A stretch of DNA of 64,000 nt from Planctomycetota bacterium (GCA_963204725.1 CAUJHH010000054.1:146451-210450), one strand, 5' to 3'; counted from the stretch's first letter, positions 34,677 through 44,829 are shown. The notes: generated from the sequence alone by a model not told the origin. Program-made: numbers and translations.

Positions 34677-36170
34677 ATGACCCGCTCCACACGCTTCACC
34701 CTTCCGCTCGCGGCCAGCGCCGCGCTCGCCGGGCTCGTCTCCTGCTCTCTCCCGACCCGCTCGCAACCCGAGGCCCCTGGCGTGAGGGCCCCCAGTCGCA
34801 CCACGTCAGTGCCCGCTTCCACGACGATCTCCGAGGCGCGGCGCATGCAGTCGGAGGTGATGGACTTCGCCGACGACCTGACGGTCCGACTCGCCGAGGC
34901 CATCGACGACATCGAAGGCGTCGCGCCCACGATCGAGGCCCGCGTCATGGCCCACCGGATCAAGTACACCGTTGCGCACGGCGCGACGATCATCGCGGCC
35001 GCTCAGAACCCGCGGATCGCGCTCGTTGACATGATGGTGATGATCTCGCTGCAGCGGACGCTGATCGAGCGGAACATCGTGCCGGGACGTTTCGGCGCCG
35101 AAGCCGATCGGTTGAGAGCGGTCTTCGAGTCGTCCGAGGCCGAGATCCGACGCCTGGCGAGCGCCGCGCTCACGCCCGAGCAACTCGCAGAGATCGACGG
35201 GCTCGTCAAGCGGTGGCTCGAAGAGAACACGGACCGAAGGTACGCCGCGTACGTTCGTCTCTCGGACTTTGCAGAGTCCCGCCAGATCACCACGGGTAAG
35301 AACGCGGCGGGGCGTCCATCGAATGTCCTCGGCCTGCTCTTCCTCGACCCGCTGTCGAGCCTCGACCCCACCACCCGGGAGATCGAGCAGACCCGCCTCT
35401 TCGCCGAGCGAGCGCTCTACTTTCTCCAGCGTGTGCCGGTGCTCGTGAGCTGGCAGGCGGAATTGCTCTTCATCGACACCGTCAGCGAGCCGGAGATGCG
35501 CCGGCTCGCCGAGAACGCCGCGACCACGGCCGAGTCCGTTGCACGAGTCACCGACGAGTTTGCAGCTCTGAGAGCACAGATCCCCGAGCTCATCGCCTCG
35601 GAACGGGCGGCCACAATGGATCGGGTCGCCACGATCGCGGACGAGCAGCGCCGCGCCGGTATCGATCAGGCGCTCGAGGGGCTTCGCGCCGAGCGCGAGG
35701 CCACGATCCTGCAACTCGCCGATGAGCAGGAGCGTCTCGGCGCGGCGATCGCCGATCTGCACGCCGCCATCGAATCGGGCACCGCTCTCTCCGAGTCGCT
35801 CGGACGGACCGCGAGCGGCTTCACCGAGCTTGCTCAGAAACTCGGCCTCGACGAGCCCCGCGCCCCCGGTTCCGAGCCATTCCGCATCCAGAACTACACA
35901 GAGGCGATCCGCGAGGCCGCGCACACCGCCGAACGCCTGAACGAACTCACCGCCTCCCTCGTTGCCGCCACATCCTCCGAGGTCCTCGAGTCTCGCCTCA
36001 CCCTCTTGGAACAGCGCCTGCAGGGAGCGGAACGCTCCGCCGACCGCTTCCTCAACCGCGCGTTCCGGCTGGCCATGCTTCTGATCATCGCACTCGTCTC
36101 CGGGCTCGCCTCCGTCGTCGTGCTCGCCGCTGTACTCGCTCGCCGCCGGCAGGTCGCACGCCCCGCATAG
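34677..36170 (+). CDS. Coiled-coil lipoprotein with C-terminal membrane anchor
   Basis: The protein has 497 residues. A signal sequence ends at a lipobox, SAALAGLVSC. Residues 60-460 are largely helical and Ala/Glu/Arg-rich, with long coiled-coil stretches (TIADEQRRAGIDQALEGLRA and following). A hydrophobic helix, AMLLIIALVSGLASVVVLAA, lies near the C-terminus before a basic tail. Lipid anchor at one end and a membrane helix at the other would tether the chain twice. No family is recognised. ATG 34677 is preferred to 34620 because it gives a proper signal peptide. Confidence 0.72.
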   Translation: MTRSTRFTLPLAASAALAGLVSCSLPTRSQPEAPGVRAPSRTTSVPASTTISEARRMQSEVMDFADDLTVRLAEAIDDIEGVAPTIEARVMAHRIKYTVAHGATIIAAAQNPRIALVDMMVMISLQRTLIERNIVPGRFGAEADRLRAVFESSEAEIRRLASAALTPEQLAEIDGLVKRWLEENTDRRYAAYVRLSDFAESRQITTGKNAAGRPSNVLGLLFLDPLSSLDPTTREIEQTRLFAERALYFLQRVPVLVSWQAELLFIDTVSEPEMRRLAENAATTAESVARVTDEFAALRAQIPELIASERAATMDRVATIADEQRRAGIDQALEGLRAEREATILQLADEQERLGAAIADLHAAIESGTALSESLGRTASGFTELAQKLGLDEPRAPGSEPFRIQNYTEAIREAAHTAERLNELTASLVAATSSEVLESRLTLLEQRLQGAERSADRFLNRAFRLAMLLIIALVSGLASVVVLAAVLARRRQVARPA

Positions 36171-36220
36171 CAAGAGATGTACTCCGCTGCGTACGCCCCA
36201 CCCTCGTACGGAGCCCCACC

Positions 36221-36643
36221 ATGACCAGCATCCACGTCCAGCCGTATCTGATGTTCGGAGGCCGCTGCCAGGAGGCCATTGACTTCTACAAGCGTGCCCT
36301 CGGCGCGCAGGTTGAGATGGTCATGCTCTTCAAGGACAGCCCCCAGCCACCGCCGCCCGGCACGCTCGCGCCCGGGTTCGAGAATAAGGTCATGCACAGC
36401 AGCTTCCGCATCGGCGACGCGGTCGTCATGGCCTCGGACGGGTGCGACGCGACACAGGGATTCAAAGGCTTTTCGCTCTCGCTCTCAATGCCGACCGCTG
36501 CTGAGGTGACCAAGGCCTTCAACGCCCTCGCCGACGGAGGCACGATCGGAATGCCCCTCGCCAAGACCTTTTGGTCACCGCTCTTCGGCATGGTGACCGA
36601 TCGCTTCGGCGTGAACTGGATGCTGACCGTGCCGCACAAGTGA
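36221..36643 (+). CDS. VOC-family protein, PhnB-like
   Basis: The protein has 140 residues. It has the vicinal-oxygen-chelate layout of PhnB/DUF1338-type proteins: VQPYLMFGGRCQEAIDFYKR at the N-terminus, MHSSFRIGDAVVMASDG mid-chain and WSPLFGMVTDRFGVNWMLTV at the end. Function is unknown; members are often labelled glyoxalase-like without proof. It precedes other small single-domain genes (SRPBCC, DUF1801) common in such clusters. Confidence 0.88.
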   Translation: MTSIHVQPYLMFGGRCQEAIDFYKRALGAQVEMVMLFKDSPQPPPPGTLAPGFENKVMHSSFRIGDAVVMASDGCDATQGFKGFSLSLSMPTAAEVTKAFNALADGGTIGMPLAKTFWSPLFGMVTDRFGVNWMLTVPHK

Positions 36644-36723
36644 TCCCGCGGTCCGCTCGTCGGTCCGTGTGATTCTTCGGATGCCGCCCGTTCGCGAGAT
36701 GGACCGCGGTCTTCGCTGTGGCA

Positions 36724-37179
36724 TCACGCCCCGTCGGGAATCTCCGGCTCTACAACGTGCGCCAGTTGCGACAGCGACTCCTGCCATCCGAGGTAGCACA
36801 TCTCCGCCGGAATCATCGCGGGGATACCCGTCTGCACGATCTCCACTTCCGTGCCGCAAACGACTTTCTTGAGCGTCACGGTCACCTGCATCTCGCCGGG
36901 CAGATTGGGGTCATCAAACTTGTCCGTGTACCGAATCCGCTCGTGCGGCGTCAACTCCGTATACGTCCCTCCGAACACGTGACTGCTCCCCGTCCCGAAG
37001 TTGGTGAACGACATTTTGTAGCTGCCGCCGACACGCGCATCCATGCTGTGCATCTTACCCGTGAACCCGTACGGCGGCAGCCACTTGACCATCGCATCGG
37101 GATCGATGAACGCCTTGAACACGCGCTCCGCCGGCGCACGCAGAACACGGTGAAGACGAACGGTGCCGGTCGCTGCCAT
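36724..37179 (-). CDS. SRPBCC/AHSA1-domain protein
   Basis: The protein has 151 residues with the AHSA1/START-like lipid- or ligand-binding fold: RVLRAPAERVFKAFIDPDAM, VKWLPPYGFTGKMHSMDARV, GSYKMSF and GTEVEIVQTGIPAMIP. AGGAG lies 9 nt before ATG 37179. The longer frame to 37692 runs through the repeat at 37290-37405 and is not coding. Ligand unknown. Confidence 0.9.
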   Translation of the reverse strand: MAATGTVRLHRVLRAPAERVFKAFIDPDAMVKWLPPYGFTGKMHSMDARVGGSYKMSFTNFGTGSSHVFGGTYTELTPHERIRYTDKFDDPNLPGEMQVTVTLKKVVCGTEVEIVQTGIPAMIPAEMCYLGWQESLSQLAHVVEPEIPDGA

Positions 37180-37289
37180 GATTGAACTCCTCTCGAATAT
37201 CGAAAGTGCATTGAGGGCCACGCGTCGGAATCGCGCACGCCTGTGTCGCGGGACGCCGTGCCATCGAAGTCGCGTGGAGAGCGACTTCG

Positions 37290-37405
37290 ATGCTCTACCC
37301 TTCTCATCCTTCTTCCTCCGTGCCACTCCGTGATCTCTGTGGTGAATCCTGTTTTTCTCCCCTCTGCGCACCTCTGCGTTCTCTGAGACCCCTCTGCGTT
37401 TTCTT
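37290..37405. repeat. ACAGAG/CACGGAG-type low-complexity repeat
   Basis: On the minus strand this stretch reads as short purine-rich units: ACGCAGAGGGGTCTCAGAG, then ACGCAGAGGTGCGCAGAGG, then CACCACAGAGATCACGGAG and a GGAGGAAGAAGGATGAG end. It is far richer in purine blocks than its surroundings. Comparable ACAGAG-unit repeats recur between genes in many bacterial genomes. No coding role is visible. Confidence 0.65.
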
Positions 37406-37802
37406 ATGTCTTCAACCTCACCAGCTTCCCCTTCCGCTTCACGATTTTCTTGTAGTCCCACTGGATCTCGGCGCCCTTCTTGAGCCAGCGTTTGAGGTCC
37501 TTCGCCACGATCTGATCTGCGTCGGTATACCGCACGCCCGCCGTCTTGAAGCCCCCTTCGGCCTCGAGCTCCGGCTCGTCGAATGACCGGCCGCTCCAGA
37601 ACATGAGGCGGATGCAATCCTTCAACTTGCTGTATCCGACGATCGGGTTCCCCTCGATGAACCACACCGGGTGCCGATGCCAGACTTTGCACTCGGCACC
37701 CTTCAGGTGCTTGTCGATCGCCTTGCTCAGCGCATCGCAGACCTTCTGATCCGCCTCAGACTGTGCCGCGTTGTAGGCGAGAATACTCTCGTGGATGGGC
37801 AT
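37404..37802 (-). CDS. DUF1801 (YdhG-like) protein
   Basis: The protein has 132 residues. It has the DUF1801 pattern CDALSKAIDKHLKGAECKVW, HRHPVWFIEGNPIVGYSK, KDCIRLMFWSGRSFDEP and a basic C-terminus IVKRKGKLVRLKT. GGAGG precedes the ATG by 8 nt. Biochemical role unknown; genes of this family often sit beside SRPBCC and VOC genes, as here. Confidence 0.88.
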   Translation of the reverse strand: MPIHESILAYNAAQSEADQKVCDALSKAIDKHLKGAECKVWHRHPVWFIEGNPIVGYSKLKDCIRLMFWSGRSFDEPELEAEGGFKTAGVRYTDADQIVAKDLKRWLKKGAEIQWDYKKIVKRKGKLVRLKT

Positions 37803-37881
37803 GTCGGAACCTCCGGTGCAACAGTATCCGCGGCTCCCGTCGGCACTGCTTGAACGAGCAGCCCGGATCGAAGGCGTTTAC

Positions 37882-37887
37882 TAGAGT
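37882..37887 (+). promoter_or_regulatory. -10-like element of the gene at 37893
   Basis: TAGAGT ends 5 nt before the ATG, with no Shine-Dalgarno sequence between. Predicts a leaderless mRNA. Confidence 0.5.
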
Positions 37888-37892
37888 TTGGC

Positions 37893-38399
37893 ATGGGGTT
37901 CCTCTGGCCATTCTCCACACAGAAATCGCGTGAGCGGTCACGCCAGAAGTGGCAGGCCCATACAGCCGAGGCCGAGGCCGTCGCACGCCGCGTCTTCGCA
38001 GAACTCGCTGCAAGATTCCCATCGCTCACAATGGAAGAGTGCCCCGAAGATCCGGTCGAGATCAGCATCGTTATCCCCGAGCAGGATGGGTGCCGATACC
38101 GAGTGTCGCTCAACCTCCAGAACGCCGACGAACTCCACCTCGTGGTTGAGAACTTCTGGCTTGAGTGGTTCCCCTGTACGACACCCAGAGTTGCGGAGCT
38201 CTACCTTGAGGCGGTCTCCGGATTCCTCTCAGGTGACTACCGGATCATCGAGCGCCATCTCTTCGGTTCTCGCTATCTGAGTCTTCTGCAGAAACCGACC
38301 GCGGGCGGCTGGAAGACCATCGGCTCATCCAACAGCCTTGGCGCCGGCTTACCCGGCCTCATCAAGACCCGTGAAATCCGCAATGTGCCGCCTGCATGA
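37893..38399 (+). CDS. Hypothetical cytoplasmic protein
   Basis: The protein has 168 residues without signal or membrane segment. It begins with a basic helix (STQKSRERSRQKWQAHTAEA) and continues as a mixed alpha/beta domain with FPSLTMEECPEDPVEISIVI and ADELHLVVENFWLEWFPC. No family is recognised. The codon pattern is like its neighbours. It lacks a ribosome site but has a TAGAGT five nt before the ATG. Confidence 0.65.
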   Translation: MGFLWPFSTQKSRERSRQKWQAHTAEAEAVARRVFAELAARFPSLTMEECPEDPVEISIVIPEQDGCRYRVSLNLQNADELHLVVENFWLEWFPCTTPRVAELYLEAVSGFLSGDYRIIERHLFGSRYLSLLQKPTAGGWKTIGSSNSLGAGLPGLIKTREIRNVPPA

Positions 38400-38410
38400 T
38401 CGGTGATCGA

Positions 38411-38438
38411 TTGTCTCTTACTTCGACTCTGGTATGCT
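38411..38438 (+). promoter_or_regulatory. Promoter ending at a GTG start
   Basis: TTGTCT (38411-38416) and TATGCT (38433-38438) are 16 bp apart. The predicted start point lies at or just before the GTG at 38445, so the mRNA would be leaderless. It is one of the few TANNNT sites with a fair -35. Confidence 0.6.
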
Positions 38439-38444
38439 GGTGCT

Positions 38445-38804
38445 GTGCGTTTCTTCACTCGCAAACTCGAACGCCACGATTACATCGGGATGCTGTACTT
38501 CGCGCCGGCCCTGACAGCGATGATTGTCGCGCGGCTGATGTTCCACGACCACCTGACCGAAATCAACGCCACAGACACCATGACCAAGCTGATGGCCGAT
38601 CTGGCTGGCGTGTCAATTGGCACGATCGTTTGGATCATCACTGGCCTGATCTTCTGTGCGCTGAAGCTCAATCCGTTTCCAACGAGTCCCGCGTCTTCTC
38701 CTTCACATCCGGCCACTTCAACCCATGCCTCTTCAACAGATACCCCAAGTCCCGCGGCCACTTCGTCCGCACATCCACAACCTCGCCCGTCGCCGGATGC
38801 GTGA
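38445..38804 (+). CDS. Small membrane protein, 3' end antisense to rluA-type gene
   Basis: The protein has 119 residues from GTG 38445. Two membrane helices are visible, GMLYFAPALTAMIVARLMF and VSIGTIVWIITGLIFCALKL, then a Ser/Thr/Pro-rich tail of about 45 residues. The tail overlaps the end of the pseudouridine synthase gene on the other strand by 137 bp; its composition could be just the shadow of that gene. The promoter and helices support the first part; the true end is doubtful. Confidence 0.5.
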   Translation: MRFFTRKLERHDYIGMLYFAPALTAMIVARLMFHDHLTEINATDTMTKLMADLAGVSIGTIVWIITGLIFCALKLNPFPTSPASSPSHPATSTHASSTDTPSPAATSSAHPQPRPSPDA

Positions 38805-39444
38805 AACTCAAACGATGCGCGTGCAGCGCGAGCCGCCACGCCGCCTCTGCAACCGCCTTCGGCGCATACACCCGGTCACCCAGGATCGGACACCCGATCG
38901 CCTCCAGATGCACCCTGATCTGATGCAGACGCCCCGTCACAGGGCGGCACTCGATCAACGCGCCCCCCACACCCCCCGCCGATCGCTCCAACACCCGATA
39001 CGCCGTCACCGCCGGCTTCCCCGCTGGTGAGATCCGCGCCAGCTTCTGATCATCCACAACTTCAAGGATCGGCTTCTTGATCACCCCGGAATCGCCCGTC
39101 GGCCCCTTCGCTGTCACGGCCCAATAGAACTTCTTGATCCGCCGCTCCGCGAAGTCCGCCCGCAGCGCGTCATACGCGCGCGGCCGCAGCCCCACCACCA
39201 AAACGCCGCTCGTCTCTCGATCCAGCCGATGGAGCAGCCCGAAATCCCGCGCCTTGCCCAGATTCTGAAGCTTCGCGCCCAGCCCCTCAATCGCGAAGAG
39301 CCCGTTCAAGAGCGTGTCGCGTGTGTGGCCCTTCCCCGGCTGCGTCACCAGCCCGGGGGGCTTCTCGACCACCATCACGTCCTCATCCTGGAACGCGACG
39401 CGGAAGCTCACCCGCTCGTTCGGCTCGACTGAGAGATTCGTCAC
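38668..39444 (-). CDS. RluA-family pseudouridine synthase
   Basis: The protein has 258 residues and converts uridine to pseudouridine in rRNA or tRNA. The catalytic motif is GLLHRLDRETSGVLVVG (Asp in HRLD). VVEKPPGLVTQPGKG, PVTGRLHQIRVHLEAIGCPI and GDRVY are family features. No S4 domain is present, so it resembles RluA/RluC short forms; the target site cannot be named. The GTG start overlaps the pgl stop (GTGA). Confidence 0.92.
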   Translation of the reverse strand: MTNLSVEPNERVSFRVAFQDEDVMVVEKPPGLVTQPGKGHTRDTLLNGLFAIEGLGAKLQNLGKARDFGLLHRLDRETSGVLVVGLRPRAYDALRADFAERRIKKFYWAVTAKGPTGDSGVIKKPILEVVDDQKLARISPAGKPAVTAYRVLERSAGGVGGALIECRPVTGRLHQIRVHLEAIGCPILGDRVYAPKAVAEAAWRLALHAHRLSFTHPATGEVVDVRTKWPRDLGYLLKRHGLKWPDVKEKTRDSLETD

Positions 39445-40247
39445 GCCCGCTCCGTCGCTCTCTCTTCCACCGGCGGGCACGCGTCCGCATCGAGGTACCA
39501 CCGCATCTCTCCCGCCAGCGGCTTCACGCCGAGAATCGGCATCTCGCGCGTATCCCCCTTCTTCCCCGCCGCGGCGATCCTCGCGAGCGTCGCCCGCTTC
39601 CCCGACCCCGTCACCATCACCGCGACGAACCGCGACGCGTTGAGCAACTCATACGTCATCGTCACGCGATCCGGAGGCGTGACCCTGGGTCCATCGTTGA
39701 TCGCGACCAGCTTTCCAGTGGCATCCAGTGCTGGGCTCTGCGGAAAGAGACTCGCCGTGTGCGCATCGGCCCCCATCCCAAGCAGCACGTAGTCGAGCCG
39801 ATCGTGCCCCTTCTCACGCCACTCGAGCGTCTCGCGCAGAGCCCGCTCATACCGCTCGTCCGCATCCGGCTCCATCGCCTCGATCGGATGCACCTGCCCC
39901 TGCGGGATATCGGATTGCTCAACGATCAGCTCATTGATCATCTTGAAGTTCGAGCGATCGTCATCGAACGGCACCCGTCGCTCGTCCACGATCCAGAGGT
40001 GCGTCCGCTTCCACGGAAACTCACGCGTGGCCAGGTCGTACATCAGCCGCCGGTAGAGGGGCTCCGGCGTGCTCCCTCCAGACAATGCGAGGTGGAAATC
40101 GCCGAACGCCCGCACGCACCCGGTGGCATGCATCAGCAGATCGGCCAGCATCGCGTCGATCACATCATCAACCGACTCTCGAACGACCACCGTTCCCGGC
40201 AGGTTCGGCTTCGGGGGCTTGGGCACGATCTCAATGGGCTCGAACAT
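39441..40247 (-). CDS. pgl: 6-phosphogluconolactonase
   Basis: The protein has 268 residues of the SOL/DevB type, hydrolysing 6-phosphogluconolactone, the second step of the oxidative pentose phosphate pathway. Conserved parts are FHLALSGGSTPEPLYRRL, TRTHLWIVDERRVPFDD-like DERRVPFDDDRSNF and LLGMGADAHTASLFP. The start is ATG 40247 (MFEPIEIVP). It follows zwf by 49 nt, so steps one and two are encoded together. Confidence 0.95.
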   Translation of the reverse strand: MFEPIEIVPKPPKPNLPGTVVVRESVDDVIDAMLADLLMHATGCVRAFGDFHLALSGGSTPEPLYRRLMYDLATREFPWKRTHLWIVDERRVPFDDDRSNFKMINELIVEQSDIPQGQVHPIEAMEPDADERYERALRETLEWREKGHDRLDYVLLGMGADAHTASLFPQSPALDATGKLVAINDGPRVTPPDRVTMTYELLNASRFVAVMVTGSGKRATLARIAAAGKKGDTREMPILGVKPLAGEMRWYLDADACPPVEERATERA

Positions 40248-40296
40248 CGCTCTATTGTGCCAGCCTCGCGCCCATCGCACCACTCGCCCGGTGCAT

Positions 40297-41871
<1,575 letters not shown>

Positions 41872-41876
41872 ACGGA

Positions 41877-41882
41877 ATGCTA
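41877..41882 (-). promoter_or_regulatory. -10-like element of zwf
   Basis: TAGCAT on the minus strand ends 5 nt before the zwf ATG; no Shine-Dalgarno is present. Confidence 0.5.
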
Positions 41883-41949
41883 TCGGACCGCCGCGCTACG
41901 GTTGTTGACCGTCAGGGCCCCATTCCTCGTTCTGGACCCTCTCCCACCC

Positions 41950-43062
41950 GTGAATCCCCTCCACCGCATCATCGACGCCAACGCCAACCGCGCCCGCGAG
42001 GCCCTCCGCGTCCTGGAGGATCTCGCCCGTTTCGGCCTCGACGACGCGCCCCTCTCTGAGTCGCTCAAGTCCTTGCGCCACAACCTCATCGCGGCACTCG
42101 CTTCACTCGGTATCCCACCCGCGGACCTTCTTTCCTCCCGCGACACCGAGGCCGACGTCGGCACGGCCATCTCCACGCCTACCGAACACCACCGCCCTGA
42201 TCTCGTCTCCCTCGCCCGCGCCAACGCCGCGCGCCTGACCGAGGCCCTCCGCTCACTCGAAGAGGCCGCGAAGGCCCTCAACCTCGACGCCCGCCCCTTC
42301 GAATCGCTCCGCTATCGCGCGTACACGCTCGAGCAGTCGATCGTGTCGGCCCTCGCCCTCCCGGCCCTTCCCGCTGTCCGTCTCTGCGTGCTGCTCACCG
42401 AGTCCCTCTGCACGCTTCCGTGGCTGGAAGTCGCCGCCCGTTCCATCGCGGGGGGCTGCAACATCCTCCAACTGCGCGAGAAGTCGCTGCCCGATCGCGA
42501 ACTCCTCGCCCGTGCCCGAGCACTCGTCGCGCTCGTCCGCGAGCACAGAGCCACACCCGATGCCCCGCGCCCGCTCGCTTTCATCAACGATCGACCCGAT
42601 ATCGCGCGCCTCTCTGGTGCCGACGGCCTCCACATTGGGCCCGACGACCTCGCGCCCGCCGATGCCCGACGCATCATCGGCCCCGCGATCCATCTTGGCA
42701 TCTCCACCGACTCCATCCCTCGCGCCAAAGACGCCATCGCTGCCGGCGCATCCATCTGCGGCGTGGGTCCCATGTTCCCCACCACCACCAAGCCCAAGCC
42801 CGTCACACTCGGTCCAGAGTACCTCACGCAGTACATCGCCGATCCCGAAACCTCCCGCGTTCCGCACCTGGCCATCGGCGGCATCACGCCCGACACCCTC
42901 CCCACCCTCGTCGCACGCGGCTGTTCCGGAATCGCAGTCTCCTCTGTTGTCTGCCGCGAGAACGACCCGGAAGCGGTTTGCCGCCAACTCCTTGCCACGC
43001 TGAAACCCAACACGCCCGCCTCACACCTCTCTGGAGAGCGGCCCCACCTCGAAAGCCGATAA
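41950..43062 (+). CDS. thiE: Thiamine phosphate synthase with N-terminal ThiD2-like domain
   Basis: The protein has 370 residues. Residues 1-130 are a helical ThiD2-like domain (RIIDANANRAREALRVLEDL, ARFGLDDAPLSESLKSLRHN). The ThiE TIM barrel follows: GGCNILQLREKSLPDRELLA, LAFINDRPDIARLSGADGLH, LHIGPDDL, GVGPMFPTTTKPKPVTLG and AIGGI with GCSGIAVSSVV at the end. ThiE joins the pyrimidine and thiazole parts of thiamine. The GTG start at 41950 matches the domain start. It is divergent from zwf; the stop codon overlaps a -10-like element for the next gene. Confidence 0.93.
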   Translation: MNPLHRIIDANANRAREALRVLEDLARFGLDDAPLSESLKSLRHNLIAALASLGIPPADLLSSRDTEADVGTAISTPTEHHRPDLVSLARANAARLTEALRSLEEAAKALNLDARPFESLRYRAYTLEQSIVSALALPALPAVRLCVLLTESLCTLPWLEVAARSIAGGCNILQLREKSLPDRELLARARALVALVREHRATPDAPRPLAFINDRPDIARLSGADGLHIGPDDLAPADARRIIGPAIHLGISTDSIPRAKDAIAAGASICGVGPMFPTTTKPKPVTLGPEYLTQYIADPETSRVPHLAIGGITPDTLPTLVARGCSGIAVSSVVCRENDPEAVCRQLLATLKPNTPASHLSGERPHLESR

Positions 43063-43065
43063 ACT
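43060..43065 (+). promoter_or_regulatory. -10-like element inside the thiE stop
   Basis: TAAACT begins with the TAA stop of thiE and ends 5 nt before the next ATG. The same arrangement is seen at 48951. Confidence 0.45.
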
Positions 43066-43070
43066 CTGCC

Positions 43071-44306
43071 ATGCCCATTACCTTCAAGAAGCACACGCTC
43101 CCCAACGGCCTGACGATCATCGCCGAATGCGATCCCGATGCGCACACCGCCGCGATCGGCTACTTCGTCCGCACGGGCGCACGCGACGAGGCATCCAAAG
43201 TCATGGGCGTCAGCCACTTCCTTGAGCACATGATGTTCAAGGGCACCGAATCCCTCACGTCCGACGACATCAACCGTGGCTTCGACGAGCTCGGCGCCCG
43301 CAACAACGCATTCACCAGCAACGAGATGACCTGCTTCTACGCCCACATCCTTCCCGAGCACCTCACCAGCGCGACCAATCTCCTTGCACAGATGATGCGC
43401 CCGGCCCTCCGCACCGCCGACTTCGATATGGAAAAAGGCGTGATCTTGGAAGAGATCGCCATGTACAAGGACAATCCCTTCTGGGTTCTCTACGAGTCCT
43501 GCGTTGAGCGCCACTACCCGAACCATCCGATGTCGCATCGCGTCCTCGGCACCACCGAAACTATCACCGACCTCGCACGCGACGAGATGGCAGCCTACTT
43601 CGACCACCGCTACTCCGCCGACACCACCACCGTCGCACTCGCCGGCAGAATCGACTTCGATCGCTCCGTCGCGCAGATCGAGACCCTCTGCGGCACATGG
43701 CCAAAGACCAACGCCAGACGCGACGCCTCCGCGCCGCCGATCTGGCAGGGCGAGTTCGAGATGCGCGACGAGAAGGTCAGCCGCGCGTACCTGCTCGGCA
43801 TGTCGCTCGCCCCGAGCGCGCAGGACCCGCGCCGATACGCCGCCGCGATGCTCGCGCAGATCCTCGGCGGCTCGGACAACAGCCGCCTCCACTGGGCCTT
43901 GATCGAAACCGGCCTCGCCGACGAGGCCCAGTCGGCGCACGACCCACACGATGGCACGGGCGAGTATTACGTCTATTGCTCGTGCGATCCCGACAAGGCC
44001 GACGAATGCTGGGCCGTCGTCAAGCGTGAGATCGCGAACCTCTCCGCATCCCTCACGCCCGACGACCTCTCAAGACTCCGCAACAAGCTCGCAACCGCCG
44101 TCACCCTCGGCGGCGAGAAGCCCCACGACCGCATGCACCGCATCGGACGGCTCTGGACGCTCCTCGGCGAGTACCGCACCCTCGAAGAGGAGCTCGAGCA
44201 GATCAACCGCGTCACCCTCGACGACCTCCGCGCCGTGGCTGCGGCGTACCCGATCTCGAACATGACATTCGGACGGTTGCTGCCGGCGACAGCCGCGAGC
44301 GAATGA
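43071..44306 (+). CDS. M16-family zinc peptidase
   Basis: The protein has 411 residues. The inverted zinc motif is SHFLEHMMFKGT (H49-x-x-E52-H53), with the third ligand in KGVILEEIAMYKDNPFWVL. The C-terminal half is the usual inactive M16 domain (GSDNSRLHWALIETGLA). Related to bacterial processing-peptidase-like enzymes such as PqqL/YmxG types; substrate unknown. No signal peptide is visible, so it is probably cytoplasmic. Start ATG 43071 is fixed by the upstream stop and TAAACT. Confidence 0.93.
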   Translation: MPITFKKHTLPNGLTIIAECDPDAHTAAIGYFVRTGARDEASKVMGVSHFLEHMMFKGTESLTSDDINRGFDELGARNNAFTSNEMTCFYAHILPEHLTSATNLLAQMMRPALRTADFDMEKGVILEEIAMYKDNPFWVLYESCVERHYPNHPMSHRVLGTTETITDLARDEMAAYFDHRYSADTTTVALAGRIDFDRSVAQIETLCGTWPKTNARRDASAPPIWQGEFEMRDEKVSRAYLLGMSLAPSAQDPRRYAAAMLAQILGGSDNSRLHWALIETGLADEAQSAHDPHDGTGEYYVYCSCDPDKADECWAVVKREIANLSASLTPDDLSRLRNKLATAVTLGGEKPHDRMHRIGRLWTLLGEYRTLEEELEQINRVTLDDLRAVAAAYPISNMTFGRLLPATAASE

Positions 44307-44412
44307 GGCGGGTTGCAGGCACGAACGCGGTGCGAACGCGTGCTGCGCTGTGCAGATCGATCTCGGTTCAGATCAGCCCGCCTCGGAGCGCATACGTGTA
44401 CGATTCGACGCC

Positions 44413-44829
44413 ATGCTTGACAGACCGCCATCTGAATTCGCTCCGCGCTGTCTGGCCCACGGCGTCGCGATCCTGACGCTCACACTCGTCCTGGGTGCGT
44501 GTGTTCGACCGCATCCGATCGAACCCCTCGGCGAAGGCCACCCCGCTTCGCCCGCAAGCGCCGCCGTGTTTGTGCCGCCCCCCAATCCATTCGCATCAGC
44601 CATCGAACCCGTTGCCGCCCCCGACGCACCCGAGATGCCCGAGATGCCGGGCATGTCCCACGATCAGCACGCTTCGCCAACCACAGCGCCGGCGGCGGCG
44701 GGCTACACGTGCCCCATGCACCAGGAGATACGCTCCGATCAGCCCGGCAAGTGCCCGAAATGCGGCATGTCCCTCGTCCCCGCGAAGGGAAAGAACACCG
44801 ACGACCATGACCGCGGGGCGCTCCCATGA
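44413..44829 (+). CDS. Heavy-metal-binding-domain lipoprotein
   Basis: The protein has 138 residues. The signal peptide ends in LTLVLGAC, a lipobox. A Pro/Ala-rich linker with Met/His-rich MPEMPEMPGMSHDQH follows. The C-terminal domain is YTCPMHQEIRSDQPGKCPKC then GMSLVP, the metal-binding module found on copper ATPases and CusB-type proteins. It probably captures copper outside the inner membrane. TACGAT lies 8 nt before the ATG. The stop overlaps the start of the TolC-like gene (ATGA). Confidence 0.87.
   Translation: MLDRPPSEFAPRCLAHGVAILTLTLVLGACVRPHPIEPLGEGHPASPASAAVFVPPPNPFASAIEPVAAPDAPEMPEMPGMSHDQHASPTTAPAAAGYTCPMHQEIRSDQPGKCPKCGMSLVPAKGKNTDDHDRGALP

Noticed and set aside
36724..37692. 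322-residue open frame extending the SRPBCC gene
   Set aside because: The extension consists of the ACAGAG-type repeat and the antisense of the DUF1801 gene; the SRPBCC fold begins right at ATG 37179 with its own ribosome site.
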